From Theocolax elegans (lineage: Eukaryota; Arthropoda; Insecta; Hymenoptera; Cerocephalidae): 64,000 nt of DNA. The notes below the pieces were generated by a model. That model saw nothing but the letters and a program-made list of their open reading frames with translations, was not told the DNA's origin and ran no database searches. Both the position numbers and the translations under genes were made by a program. This document shows, piece after piece, positions 32,945-43,826 of the stretch; positions within the stretch are counted from its first letter, which is position 1; every line of letters begins with the position of its first letter. The DNA lies in assembly GCA_026168455.1 (NCBI GenBank), contig CM047426.1:61734958-61798957 (forward strand), read 5' to 3'.

Positions 32945-34261
32945 ATGTGGGAGTTCTCTAAAATCAGAGACACATATATTACTTCAGCAACTTCATATTC
33001 GTCAGGGGACGAAGTTTTAGATAAAGGGGGGGGGGGGGTCGAAAACGCATTTACAAAAAATTCATCACTAGATATAGTATCAATTATTACGCAAATGAAA
33101 CATCACTCACGAGAAACAATGCTAGGATGAGGTAGAGCAAAGGCACACATAGATATTGAAATCATGCAAACTTTAGAAAAAATTTCTGTATAAATGAAGC
33201 AACTAGAAGCAATATTACAAATACTACAAGGAGAAAAAGGAGTAATAGATATCGATAAATCAAGAGCTGAGGAAACAATCAATATAGCATTACAAAATCT
33301 GGATAGTTACTTGGATATAGCTAACACGATAACAAGTTTATTGTCAACAACAAAGTTTTCCGGTACTACTACAAATTTAAGAAATATTTTAAAAATGATA
33401 GAAAAGGTATCAGAGAGCAAGAGTCCGGTAAAAATTAAACAAATAACTGCAGCTATAATTGCCGAGTTCGCCCCAGGAGAATTAACAATTTATAAAGTTC
33501 GCATACCTTGTACCAAATGCTTCCAGTGCCAGCTTTCAACAGGGGGATTTAATCTATAATGCCGCGTACATTCAACCCAGGGACGATTTTATAGCCTCTC
33601 TTTCCAGCGGAGAAAAAACACCGTTTTAAGTATAACGCAGCTGTCGAGATGCATTAAATTACAAAGAAATTACATATGCGTAAGGGAAAACCCTGTGCAT
33701 CTACAACGAGAGTGTGAAAGCAAATTATTGCTAGAATAAGATTATGCAACTTTTAGTTCATGCAGAATTAATTTTATGCAAGGCGAGAACTTATACATTA
33801 TTAAAACTGCTCATCCGAGACACTATGTCTACTTAGTCGCAAAACCCCCACTCGTAAATGTATTTTGCCCAGGATTTGAGGAGACACACACCTTTCAAGA
33901 AGCAGGAACGACTTCCCTCTCAGCGGGGTGCCACTTTAAGGTTCACGATAACATCTACTATTTTTTAGAGCTGCTGGTGAGAGAAAAGGACACGTACTAT
34001 TTACCACGAATGCAGTTGATCGAAGCAGGAAAAAACTTTCCGAGCGATTTAAAACCGAATAAATCTATTGTTAAAATTGAAAATCAAATAACTGATGCTT
34101 ACTTACATGGATTGGTTATTACACTAATGATTTTTGCTGGATGCTTATTACTATGTCGATATATTTTGCAAAAATGTATTAATAAATCAAGAAAAGACAA
34201 AGTAGAATACGTCCCAATGCGACCGGTTGATCCGACAATACAATGGAATTTCTTACCTTGA
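32945..34261 (+). pseudogene. Env-like glycoprotein remnant (errantivirus type)
   Basis: Consecutive frames at 32945-33130, 33194-33559 and 33776-34261 look like one membrane-fusion type envelope gene broken by stops and indels. Helical, Ile/Asn-rich text lies in the middle. Cys-rich ectodomain text (CPGFEETHTF...LSAGCHF) sits near the end, followed by a single transmembrane segment (GLVITLMIFAGCLLLCRYIL), a basic stop-transfer stretch and a short tail. This order matches Env proteins of insect Gypsy-type endogenous retroviruses. A run of nine G at 33029-33037 coincides with one frame break. No signal peptide or cleavage site can be set. Clearly non-functional. Confidence 0.6.
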
Positions 34262-34662
34262 GAGCACGTATATGCAATAGTGAAATCACCACCCAAGACG
34301 TATGAACCAGAACCACCTCCGAACACGCCAGTTTTATCCCAGAAAAATGATCCAAGCAACAATGTTTAAGGCACTTAAAATTGATTTATAATTAACATTT
34401 ACTCATTATAATAAAAAATATACTGTAAACAATAGGCTTGTTTATCATTTAAATACAAATGTTTGTTTATAAAGAAATTATAACGGCTTTCGAACTTGCG
34501 CAATAAGTAAATATATGTATATGAATAAGATATATAATATCAGCAACTCTGATAAAAAATACTTGACTCTACCTACTTCCTTTTTTTATCCAATCCAGGG
34601 TTTTCCCGCATCATAATTAGGTCATGGGAACGGAGAAAACATAAAATTCAACAGTACTATCC
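34262..34662. other. No gene; end of the env element not found
   Basis: AT-rich DNA after the env stop. I looked for a polypurine tract and an LTR matching 24960-25639 and found neither, so the 3' end of this element is missing or elsewhere. Confidence 0.5.
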
Positions 34663-34695
34663 TATAAATAGGTGGGTTTTATGCTTGACAGTCTA
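34663..34695 (+). promoter_or_regulatory. TATA box and possible initiator upstream of a hypothetical ORF
   Basis: TATAAATA at 34663-34670, with acagtcta about 25 bp downstream (near 34688), is the spacing of a Pol II core promoter. The ORF at 34746 starts about 50 bp further on. Only two short motifs, so it could be chance in AT-rich DNA. Confidence 0.35.
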
Positions 34696-34745
34696 TTCTT
34701 ATTTGTAGCTGCAACACAGCCACACATCAACCCTTACGCATCAAG

Positions 34746-35340
34746 ATGTGCAACGACAACTGGGACATAGTCGTAGAACTCGAGTCGTCTGAGGGGTGGA
34801 TGGCGGATCGACGAGTTTTCAAAAAAACAACGGTCCTATGGGTTCTTCTAAGGAAGTATTTTAGTTTATGGGTGTACCTGATGAGAGACGGACAAGTACG
34901 TCGGACAACTCGTGCCCGAATAGGAATAGCCAGACATCACTATCCAACAGACACTCCCGACGAAAGAATAGTCACCCAATGGTGGAACACGCAACACGTA
35001 CGAGAGAGAATCTGTCGTGATTTGGATCCACACCAGAGCAGAACCAGCGGAAAAAATATCGCAGATTTCTTGTGAATGTAATGGATGGATTACTGGAGCC
35101 AGGAGAAAGAAATCGGTGGGACAACGATCTGAATTTAGAAGGGTTATTCCTACTGGATTACGGCAGGACGGAAGAAGTCGAGCGACTAGCTATTGCGTGG
35201 AATGTGGCATAAGGGTGAAAAACACGCGGCATTATTGTCCGCGATGTGAATTCATTGGCCGATTTGACATCCCCAGATACCAGGGATTGAATTGTTAGTG
35301 CATATGAGAATATGGAGATTTAACACTCCACGTCTGTGAT
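34746..35340 (+). pseudogene. Hypothetical protein with paired-Cys zinc motifs, frameshifted
   Basis: 34746-35075 encodes an Arg-rich 109-aa frame (MCNDNWDIVVELESSEGWMA...). The text continues in other frames: 35070-35210 reads as an acidic helical stretch (LEPGERNRWDNDLNLEGLFL) and 35180-35298 gives YCVECGIRVKNTRHYCPRCE, a four-Cys/His zinc-ribbon-like motif. After it comes a second Cys pair (HVCDVCKEE). I do not recognise the family. An A-rich stretch (35466-35600) follows. It may be a gene of a mobile element or an integrated virus. Confidence 0.35.
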
Positions 35341-35694
35341 GTATGCAAGGAGGAAGTATACGAGCAAGACAAAGAAGGGCAGCTGGATAACAATGCTAAC
35401 CAAATAGATGATTCCTTCCTTACTTTTAGCCTTTCCTCCCTCAAGTTTTCTTCAGGTTTATTAGAATAAGCGCACACAAATAAAAGAAAAATAAAAAAAA
35501 AGAAAGAAAAGAAAAGAAACCACCAAAAATGATAAAACAAAACACAACAAAAAAAATAATAATAATAAAAAACAAACAACAAACAAAATAACAAAGATAA
35601 CGCTTGGACGTTTACGCCTGACGTTAAACTTCTATAAGGGGAGAGGTGTCGCCTCATCATAGATGAAACGTACACACATACACATACACCTGGG

Positions 35695-36582
35695 AAGGTA
35701 TTCGAGCGGGTCATTTGTGCCAGGCTACAAGCAGCCATTGCACAGGCAGGCGATCTGTTCGACAATCAGTTCGGTTTTCGGAAAGGGCGCTCAACTATTG
35801 ACGCTATAAGTCGAGTTGTCGAGCTGGCCACCAATGCCATCGGTGGTACTAGGAATTCTAGGCGCATGTGTGCTATCATCGCACTGGATATCCGCAATGC
35901 CTTCAACTCGGCTCGGTGGGACAACATTATGTTGTCCTTGGAATAATTAAAGGTGCCGCTCTACCTACGCAAAGTCATCTCGAGCTACCTCATAGAACGG
36001 ATCCTCCTCTATGACACCGAGGATGGCGCGCACTCCTATAACATCACCAAAGGTGCGCCGCAGGGTTCGGTCTTGGGACCTCTTCTTTGGAACGTCATTT
36101 ACGACGGACTGCTTAGGCAACAGCTTCCACAGGGAGTATCGATGGTGGCTTTTGCGGACGATGTGGCTTTGGTCGTCGTCGCAAGGAGCATCGATGAGAT
36201 AGAATATCTCGGAGATGTCTCTATCGCGGTAGTGGCTGCATGGTTGAGTACCCATGGGCTGTGTCTGGCGGCCGAAAAGACTGAGGCGGTACTTATCTCC
36301 AGAGCGAAGCAAAGGAGGTACGCCACCTTTACTGTAAATGGTAAACGTATAAGATCGGTGGACACGGCGAAATACCTAGGAGTCATCTTGGATGCGCGGC
36401 TATCATTCAAGGAACACCGACTGAGTGCAGGGTCGAAAGCCGCAGGAGTGGCTAGAGCTTTGTCGAGCATAATGTCCAAGATCGGAGGGCCAAAGCAGCG
36501 ACGTCGAGCCTTCTTAGCGACAGTGGTAAACTCGGTATATTTTATATGGAGCCCCGATTTGGGCCGATGCCCTAAGAAGTAA
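35695..36582 (+). pseudogene. Waldo-like reverse transcriptase
   Basis: 35695-35943 reads KVFERVICARLQAAIAQAGD, FDNQFGFRKGRSTIDAI and IALDIRNAFNSARWD (first catalytic Asp), then a stop at 35944. 35953-36582 reads GAPQGSVLGPLLWNVIYDGL, VAFADDVALVVVA (FADD catalytic pair) and AKYLGVILDARLSFKEHR. Characteristic of R1-clade non-LTR RTs. A frameshift follows at about 36580. The catalytic residues are kept, but the two stops make it inactive. Confidence 0.92.
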
Positions 36583-37262
36583 CCTAAGCTACGGTGCATC
36601 CTGTCGGCGAGCTTGCAGAATAGCCGCACTAAGGGTGGCTCATGCTTATAGAACCGTGTCAGATATAGCCCTCTCGGTGATCGCGGGAATTCCTCCCATC
36701 GATCTTTTGGCGATAGAGAAGGGTTCATACGTACAGAAAAGGTCGGCGTACCTTAGAAAACAGCAGCGAAGCAGCACGTGGTAGTAGCAGTCAGTGGTCA
36801 AACAGGACCATCGAACTGTGGCAGCAGAGATGGGATTCGGCAAGCGAAGGTCACTCGACCTACCGCGTCATCCCAGATGTCGCCAAGTGGACAAATAGGA
36901 AACACTGATTCGTCACCTTCCACGTGACCCAGGTGCTTACCGGGTATGGGTGTCTTCGCAGTTACCTGCACCGCATCCGTATATACGGGGGTGCGGAGTG
37001 CCCGACCGGCTCTGGAGTTGACGAAGACGTGGAGCACGTCTTGTTCTGGTGTCCTCGATTCGCGGAAGAAAGGGGTGTTTTCCAAACCTTTTGGAAGGGG
37101 CCTCTGACACCAGAGGGTATCGGGATGTGCCTTCTTGGTTGGCAAGAAGGTTGGGATCCCATAGTGACCTTAGCAGCATCCTTTGTGCTGAACCATATCA
37201 GAAAAGAAGAAGAGCGTACAAGGGGCGACATTAGTAGCCGCCCCACATGCACGAGACAGTGA
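36583..37262 (+). pseudogene. Waldo-like ORF2 C-terminus with CCHC-type motif
   Basis: After a frameshifted stretch (36583-36920), 36924-37262 encodes MTQVLTGYGCLRSYLHRI and AECPTGSGVDEDVEHVLFWC, the C-terminal zinc knuckle of R1-clade ORF2 proteins. The second Cys of the usual C-x2-C is Gly here. The ORF ends with RPTCTRQ, and a 3' UTR with little structure runs to 37466. Confidence 0.85.
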
Positions 37263-37466
37263 TATTATTGCCGATCACGAAGGGATAAACGTGGCATAAC
37301 TGCCTCTCTCGACGTAATGCCTCACAGCGGTTTCCGAGGGGGGAAAGATCAGTCGAGAGGAGGAACCCTGCCAAGACCAAAGGCAGGGTGGTTTTTAGTG
37401 GGTATGGGTCATGCTGACCGAGTCCCACACTCCGTGCGTAAAGAGCATTTTTACCGCCTCCTCAAA

Positions 37467-38691
37467 AAACACACACACATACACACACACACACACCCGC
37501 GCACGTATATGCACACATGTGTGCATGCTGTACACACCGAGAGTAGGATGTTCTCATCAAGCCAGGAACCGACTTAAATTTTAGCCAATAACTTAATTAA
37601 AACACGTACGACAAAAAAATATTTTAAATAAGTAATGTACAGCGATGTAACCAAGTCTGATTGGCTAAGAAGAACCAAAACGCCATCCAAACCCTTGACA
37701 TAAATAGGGATGTCGCGCCGTAAATCGGAGGTCTTGCACCTTAGTCGTTCCTTTAGTAAGGTAAATCTTGTATTGAAAAACAACCTGTAAACTTAACGCG
37801 AAATGAAGCAAGAGAATGCAAAGTTCATTACACACCTGTCATTTCCTATCCCTTCAAATTCCGTCTAGTCTATACCGCAATTATATTGTACGAGAGCCGC
37901 TGCACCTAAGTTCAACGAGAGCGAGAGAGAGAGCAGAGCAGTTGTAGGTACCGGTCAGCCGTAGATCTCCCGCCCAATCAAGATTGGTTATTTTCCTTAC
38001 CTCGCCTTCGCTGATTGTTACACCTCAGACTCACCCATGCACATATATTTTGGAAGAATCTATGACCTGTGCTACAAGGAGGGAAATTATCACCCATCCT
38101 TGACGATATACGCGTGCAAAATGGTGAACATTTATTTCAATTTAAATTAATTTCCTTTTATTTTTCTACGTTACGTCTACCCTAGGAAGTAACAATAAAA
38201 ACAGGTGGGGAAGAGTGTCCGTAAGAAAGGTCCTTTGAAAGAATTGCCGTTTGATAGTTTTCGAAAAGCATTCGGTAGAAAAAATATCTTTTGGAAAAAT
38301 GTATCTGATAAAATAATTGGTATATGTTTTATGAAAAGAAATTACTTTGTCGATAATATAATTTCACCTCGACTTTAAAGATTTCGATTACATTTTGCTT
38401 AATAAAAGAAATTTTCGACGAAATATTTGACGACGAAATTTTCTTGAAGCAAATGGTTTCGACAAAATTTCCAGATTTGAAAATTAAAGAATGCTTTATA
38501 CAAAAAAAACTAAAGTGCACATTCGTTTTCTCATTGCCACAACGCAATGATATTCTCTTAACAATTACATCTTTATTTCGTCATATTACTATTATATTAA
38601 TTTTTAAATAAATTTTAATCTATAGATAAAACTCTTATCAGGTTATTTGCAAGAGTTTTGAAAATCACCCTTAAAAGCACTATTTTTGTAG
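37467..38691. other. (CA)n tract, then intergenic or intronic DNA
   Basis: A CA/TA-type repeat to about 37510 is followed by mixed sequence without ORFs or domains. It runs up to the polypyrimidine tract of the arrestin exon and is plausibly upstream intron. A short GC-rich patch with a (ga)n run lies at 37915-37935. Confidence 0.5.
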
Positions 38692-38909
38692 GAGACGGAC
38701 CTTCACTACTTTCGCCTGGCATTCACAGTTTTCCTTTTAAACTCGGACTACCACTAGGATTGCCATCTACTTTCTTAGGTAAACATGGATGGGTACAATA
38801 TTATTGCAAGGCAGCACTTAGAGAACCTGGAGGACTAGTACATAAAAACCAGCAGGTCTTCATAGTGATGAATCCAATCGACTTAAATCTTGAACCTCCA
38901 ATTTTAGCT
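38692..38909 (+). CDS. Arrestin-domain protein, one internal exon
   Basis: The only host-gene exon I can support. It is 218 bp between a tatttttgtag acceptor and a GT donor (gtaagt). The frame reads LSPGIHSFPFKLGLPLGLPS, TFLGKHGWVQYYCKAALREP and FIVMNPIDLNLEPPIL, matching the N-terminal arrestin fold of alpha-arrestins (ARRDC/TXNIP group): the PG.H.FPF.F..P strand and the GKHG..+Y..KA core. These act as adaptors for NEDD4-type ligases and receptor trafficking. The entering phase is one and the leaving phase zero. Neighbouring exons lie outside the window or are hidden by repeats. I give no symbol because the exact paralogue is unclear. Confidence 0.85.
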
Positions 38910-39353
38910 GTAAGTTTAATTTTAAGAATATAAGTATTAATTAGTGTTTAAATAAATTATGACATCTTAAAGTTAATTTTTCATAATTATAATACACTAC
39001 TAAAATATTTAATGAAATGAATACTAAAATTGGTTTAAATTAATATTTAATCGGTAATATTGTTTGTGAAATAATTTATTCATTTAAATATAATGTATAC
39101 CAATTAACAACTCGTAAGAGTATAAGTTGAATCGAATCTAATATACTTTAATATGTTATATTCAAGAGGTTAATCACCACGTGAAATCACATGTCACTAA
39201 AAAAATCGAATGTATAATTGACGGTAATCATAATGTTTATTGATAATATTTTCGATTGATTGAACATTTGGGTATCTATTTTATTATTCAATAATAAAAT
39301 TTATAAATTAATTTAAAATCGCCTTTGTCAATGTTTAATAATAAACAATAAGT
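38910..39353 (+). other. Intron after the arrestin exon, AT-rich
   Basis: Follows the strong GTAAGT donor of the arrestin exon and contains no gene. It runs into solo LTR 2, which sits in the same putative intron together with the SINE at 40258. Confidence 0.5.
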
Positions 39354-40153
39354 TGTAACGAATCAATATAATAGTTGATTATATTATATTGCTCGTTACA
39401 TTCTCTCTCTCTCTGTCTAGCCTGTGTCAACCTTTACAGCTGTTACAGGTCGACATTCGACGATTTCCGGCGATTTTCGCAGACCTTCGTAAAGGTAAAA
39501 GTAGGGAAAGGGAGAGAGAGTTTTCGGTTCGTATGAGCGAGAGCACTTAGACTAATATCAACCGGGAGACTAAAATCAACCGTCGAGAGACTAAGCTCAA
39601 CCGGCGAGATATTCACTTAGACTTATTTCAACCGTCGGGACACTTATTTCAACCGTCTTGAGAGAGTTATTTTGTTTACTCTTCTCTCCATTTTTTAATT
39701 GCCTCATGCCGCTTGTGACCCTGGTACTGTGCTGGTGACCCAGTGAAGCTGTGATAGTTTGTTCGGCGACTTCGCCTGGTCATTTAATTATCCATCGCGG
39801 CTCACGCACTGTAAGTGCCAGTTTTGTAGTCTCTCTCTCTCTCTCTTTCTCTCTTTATTAATTTCGCGTATCGACCTGCGATCTCGCGTGCAGCGGCACG
39901 CGTGTATTACCTCTTTTTGATAATATACTCTTGTTTTTATTTTAAATTAAACATCGTGTTTCTATTCTTATTGTTTGCCCTTTTATTTTCGTTCGCGTTC
40001 GCTAAGTAAAGGATACCGCCGCCTTCGCCTATACGTGTGTCTTATAGACTCGTATTATTACTGAACGGCTGATCGCGTAGTGAGACTATTGTTTAACGGT
40101 AGTCAATTGGTATTATTAATTATTATTATTAAAAAAATAGCAAATCCGTTACA
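39354..40153. mobile_element. Solo LTR 2 (800 bp, TSD aagt)
   Basis: Begins TGTAACG at 39354 and ends CGTTACA at 40153, a perfect 7-bp inverted terminus, flanked by identical AAGT (39350-39353 and 40154-40157). Gypsy-type solo LTR, probably left by recombination between two LTRs. The inside is GC-rich, with ct-rich runs and an atcaaccg repeat array at 39555-39660. Confidence 0.9.
39555..39660 (+). repeat. Internal array of 'atcaaccg' units in solo LTR 2
   Basis: The words tatcaaccg, aatcaaccg, gctcaaccg and tttcaaccg recur at about 18-30 bp intervals, each following a gagacta or agacttatt-like unit. These are imperfect tandem copies, comparable to the 34-bp array in solo LTR 3. No transcription factor can be named with confidence. 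Confidence 0.6.
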
Positions 40154-40257
40154 AAGTGTATAAATCTGTACCTGGTCTATTGTATTAAATCATATTATAC
40201 GTTAGCTGATTTGGCAATTACAATATAAAAATAATATTTAATTAATATTCAATTATA

Positions 40258-40700
40258 AAAAAAAATGTTGGTAGGTTCCACGTATACCCTTTTCGGGTTT
40301 TTACGTACGTATTTGCTACACCTTCATTTATTCCTGTTTTTGTTTTTTCTTTCCAATTTCCCCCCGTTACCCCACTTTCTCGCATTCGCCCGGGGTTATG
40401 TCCGTGGAGAGAAGGAAAACCTGTGGCCAAACCTCGTGCGATAAATGCCTATTAGGAAACCTCCTCCGAGAAGGGCGGTGCATTCGAGAACAATTCTGTT
40501 TGGGTGGCAAGGTCACATTGGGTAGACTTTAACACCGAAACCGAATGTCTCACACCTCCCGCTCACGTTGTGGAATGTGAAAAAACACCTAACCGATCAT
40601 TTAAGCTGAGTCTGAGAACGGTCACCCATCCGCGCTCGATTTTGCTTAACTTTCCTGACCGGCCGAGGTGCGCTTCCGCCACTCCGCCACCGTGTCGGTC
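40258..40700 (-). mobile_element. 5S rRNA-like / tRNA-like SINE with 14-bp target duplication
   Basis: A 443-bp element with its promoter at the right. Read on the minus strand, the head has TGGCGGAGTGG (a tRNA-type A box), then aagttaagcaaaatcgag and gcggatgggtgaccg, which match the 5S rRNA internal control region (A box 'AGCTAAGCAG.GTCGG' and C box 'GGATGGG.GACC'). Perfect 14-bp duplications AATATTCAATTATA flank it at 40244-40257 and 40701-40714, showing retroposition. The 3' end (left) is a run of T on the element strand rather than of A, which is unusual. Confidence 0.8.
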
Positions 40701-40714
40701 AATATTCAATTATA

Positions 40715-41166
40715 TTTATTTTTTATAGCCACAAAGCTGAACAATGTAACAGAATATTTATAGAAATAATAGTTTTCAATTAGCAAACAGTACATTACGG
40801 TACAAGTGACGAAAGTTGAAGTTCCGCCACGGTGTGAAGTGAGATTAGGATAAGTTAATTTTATTCAATAATATTTTATGTATTTCTAAAATTGAGGGTT
40901 ATTACATTCGAATGAGATGTCAAGTGTTCTTAGTTACCAGCTATTAGCGAAAGAAATACTAGAGGCTAAATGTCATTCTTTCGCCATCGAAAACAGTGGC
41001 GAAACTACGTACTTTCGACCAGGACATCAAGACAACAGTATTTGTAGCTCCCTTTATTCTTATATGGGGAAATCTCTGAAACTTTTCATTTTCGGATCCT
41101 TCGATAATAAAGAGATTTTATAAAAATAATAGTTGGACGGTCTAGATTGGTGCTTCTGAATTTATA
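40715..41166. other. No recognised gene; 68-codon ORF only
   Basis: The plus-strand ORF 40917-41123 (MSSVLSYQLLAKEILEAKCH...) has no motif I can name and may be chance. The rest is AT-rich. Confidence 0.4.
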
Positions 41167-41302
41167 ATAATTTATTATATATTATATATTATATATTATA
41201 TATTATATATTATATATTATATATTATATATTATATATTATATATTATATATTATATATTATATATTATATATTATATATTATATATTATATATTATATT
41301 AA
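41167..41302. repeat. (TATATTA)n microsatellite
   Basis: About 19 head-to-tail copies of the 7-mer tatatta, with no interruptions. Purely AT, prone to slippage and to being a hard spot for assembly. Confidence 0.95.
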
Positions 41303-41929
41303 AAGTTAATCGAAGATTTCAATGTAAATAAATTGCAAAATATTTTAAAAATTTACGTATCTACATACTAAAGTATTTAACGACAAAATATTATAAACAA
41401 ATTCAACCAATTTATACAAATGCACCGTGAGAATTATTAAGAGGAGACTTCTAAGGAGGACTTACAACCTTAACGGGCGGAGTTAAATATATTTTTCAGC
41501 ACACGTGGACCGAAAGTACCACATTCCCTCCCGGCACCGAAAGAGTGTAGCAAAAATTTGAATATTAATAAATCTTATACGAAATGCAATTTCATTAATT
41601 AACATCAAACTTATATCAATAATATTAAAAAAACTTTTTATAAATAAAACTAAAAAAATAATTAATGAATCCTTAACCATATAAATATTATTATTTGTAC
41701 TTTAATGTTGTTATAATTTTAAGTTATATTAACATTGATTAATTCATTATTGTCAATTACTGTTAAAAAAAATAAAAAAATTTTTTCTTTAAAAATTAAT
41801 AATAATTCAGTCTATATTTATTGCACTTTGTTCAATTATATTCACCAATCACAAATTAAAAATTAAAGTAAAGTTCGGAATGTGAAATGGAGGCGTAAAA
41901 TGAATTTACCTAGTTAGGTGTGAAACGAT
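41303..41929. other. No gene seen
   Basis: AT-rich DNA with one GC-richer patch at 41450-41540 (gcacacgtggaccgaaag). It leads into the 3'-truncated end of the minus-strand LINE at 41930. Confidence 0.5.
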
Positions 41930-42269
41930 CTAATGGACCTTCCTTTGATTACCTAGCCCCAAACGTCTAAGCTCCCTCCACAGATCTGAAGAACTCTTAG
42001 TTTCTTTTAATTTGTTATTGTGGTAGTTAAATTTATTAATGGCTTGTTCGTTTCTGACTTGATTGCGTAATTGTTTGTAATTCTGATAGTTTGAGCTCAG
42101 ATTCGTGGAGCGATATTTTTTGAACGCTAAGTTACGGGATTTTATGAGACCTAAAATGCGCGAATCTATCCAAGGTTTGAATTTGCTTCTAGATGAAAAT
42201 ATTCTAATGGGGGCCAGGGACTCAAACGAGGAAAAAATAACGCATGATAAGCTGATAATCAGTGATGAT
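41930..42269 (-). pseudogene. LINE C relative, pre-RT linker (minus strand)
   Basis: Reads FKPWIDSRILGLIKSRNLAF and SSNYQNYKQLRNQVRNEQAI, the linker between endonuclease and RT in this LINE family. It matches the linker at 11790-11945 on the plus strand (SSDYQIYKELRNLV). The element ends here (3'-truncated), so RT is missing. The ORF head that runs into 42310 belongs to the SINE, not to the LINE. Confidence 0.8.
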
Positions 42270-42709
42270 GAGAGCCGCGGTGGCTCATGGGTAGAGCTCC
42301 CGACTCTCACACCGAGGGTCGTGGGTTCGATCCCAGACGTGTACCTCTGAAAATTTTTTCATGTGCATTTTTCGAACACCGCGACTCAGTGGCTCGGCGT
42401 GTCACTATAATGTGACGCCAGTTCAGGTGCACGTGCGTTTCGTGCACTTGTCAGTGCATGAGAGGCACGGGCATCTGAACTATAGGGAACGTTAGGGACG
42501 CGAAGATGTAAAGAGGATCGCGGTGGTTCCATCGGGAGGACAGGAAACTGAAATTATTAGACTAATTACAGTGACCGATGATATCTTCCGATGGACACAA
42601 GCACCACTGTTTCAACTACATGTGCTTTGTTTACAGACACACCGTTCACCTCCGTCGCTGATTAGTCCTGGCAGCATAAATAGAGCGACGTTAAATAACA
42701 TAAAAAAAA
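42270..42709 (+). mobile_element. tRNA-derived SINE, family 2 (copy 1)
   Basis: A 440-bp element: A box TGGCTCATGGG and B box GGTTCGATCCC, a long central body (ctcggcgtgtcactataatg and others), then a tail with cacaagcaccact, cctccgtcgctgattag and gagcgacgttaaataacata plus A run. The target duplication AATCAGTGATGAT is perfect at 42257-42269 and 42710-42722. It lies inside the minus-strand LINE. The tail's last ~120 bp is shared with SINE family 1 although the head and body are not. Confidence 0.92.
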
Positions 42710-43340
42710 AATCAGTGATGATAGGTGAGTAATGGATGATGGTGAGGCAATTTCAGCATTCAACATAGAATCACAATGACGCGAATCAGGCAAATATTGA
42801 GAAGAGGATGAAAAGGTAGAAGAAGATGAAGAAGCGGTGGTTATAGAAGAAATAGAGGAAGTTTGAATAGGAGGTACAGGTACAGAGGAGTTAATAGAAG
42901 CTAAGAATAAGGATGAAACTGTTGTGGGGTCGACCCCTCCAAGGTTGCACACCTTAAGTTTTCTCTTGATCGAAAGAGACTTTGACAGATCAAGAAAAAG
43001 GGTAATTGAATCATGACTCGCTGTAAAGGTGTGGATGATTTGGTGTAAATGAAAGTAGGTGGAGGATTACGCACAATGAAGAGGTCGAGCCAAGTGTGAG
43101 ATAAGTGATTATCGCAATGAGTGTGATGAGTTGGCTCTGAATTAATCAAGTGTAAATTCAACGTATTAATATAAGAATAAAGCATATCAGCAGCTGACCC
43201 CGTTAATAGCATCTTTATATTCAAGTCAACCGTTATAATAACTTGATCAAAACGGGGGAGAAAATCAGTAAGAATATTGAAATACTCGGAGAGATATGCC
43301 GCTGAGGGTCTCCTATAAACTACGCACAAGAACAAAGTGA
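42710..43340 (-). pseudogene. LINE C relative, endonuclease C-terminal part
   Basis: 43335-42901 reads MFLCVVYRRPSAAYLSEYFN, FDQVIITVDLNIKMLL (endonuclease GDFN block with Gly changed to Val and Phe to Leu) and INSEPTHHTH. It is followed by a Ser/Pro-rich stretch (42720-42900). The family matches 11425-11750 on the plus strand. Substitutions at the endonuclease motif and a frame break at 42901 indicate a dead copy. The SINE sits between this part and the linker. Confidence 0.8.
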
Positions 43341-43826
43341 AGGATGATCCAGTGATTTGAAGGATGAGGTACTCTGGAGCGTTTGAGAAAATCGGGTTGG
43401 AGTTAGCAAGAACTTGACGTTCAGACTATCACGAACATATGCCGCAACTCCACCACCCTCCTTACCAATCCTGTCTAATCTGAACAATGAGTAGCCAGGA
43501 AGACGGAGTGTACTGGAGGAGTCAAAATATGTTAGGAAAGTTTCAGATACCGCAATGATATCATGATTTTGAGGAAGAATTAATGACTCTAATGTGGTGA
43601 AGTGAGTTTTTAATCGATTAATGTTACGATGAAATACAGAGAATGAGAGAGGAGAGGAAGAACGAGAAATAGTTGTCTGGTTCGCTGACCCTCATGCGGA
43701 CGGGGAGATATGAGGAGTGGTCACTGGAGTTAACAATGCTAGATCGGCCTCAGTATTAATTAAAATGGGTGTGTCTCCCTTGCCTTTACACATATAAACT
43801 CTAAGGTCCGTTATAAATGGCCGTAA
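43341..43826 (-). pseudogene. LINE C relative, endonuclease N-terminal part
   Basis: Frame-broken text on the minus strand: SFSVFHRNINRLKTHFTTLE, HDIIAVSETFLTYFDSSSTL (with the SETW/L-like catalytic Glu region) and DRIGKEGGGVAAYVRDSLNV. Typical APE-type endonuclease start of CR1/Jockey-like LINEs. It joins directly to the ORF1 end. Several stops are present. Confidence 0.75.

Larger units (their letters stand above)
35690..37466 (+). mobile_element. R1-clade LINE (Waldo-like) in ACAY repeats
   Basis: A 5'-truncated copy that starts inside RT and ends in a short A run. It lies between acacacatacacatacac (about 35670-35689) and a cacacacatacacacacaca run (from 37467). Waldo elements of the R1 clade are known to insert into (ACAY)n, so the flanks fit. 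RT pieces are annotated separately. No ORF1 or endonuclease is present. Confidence 0.8.
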
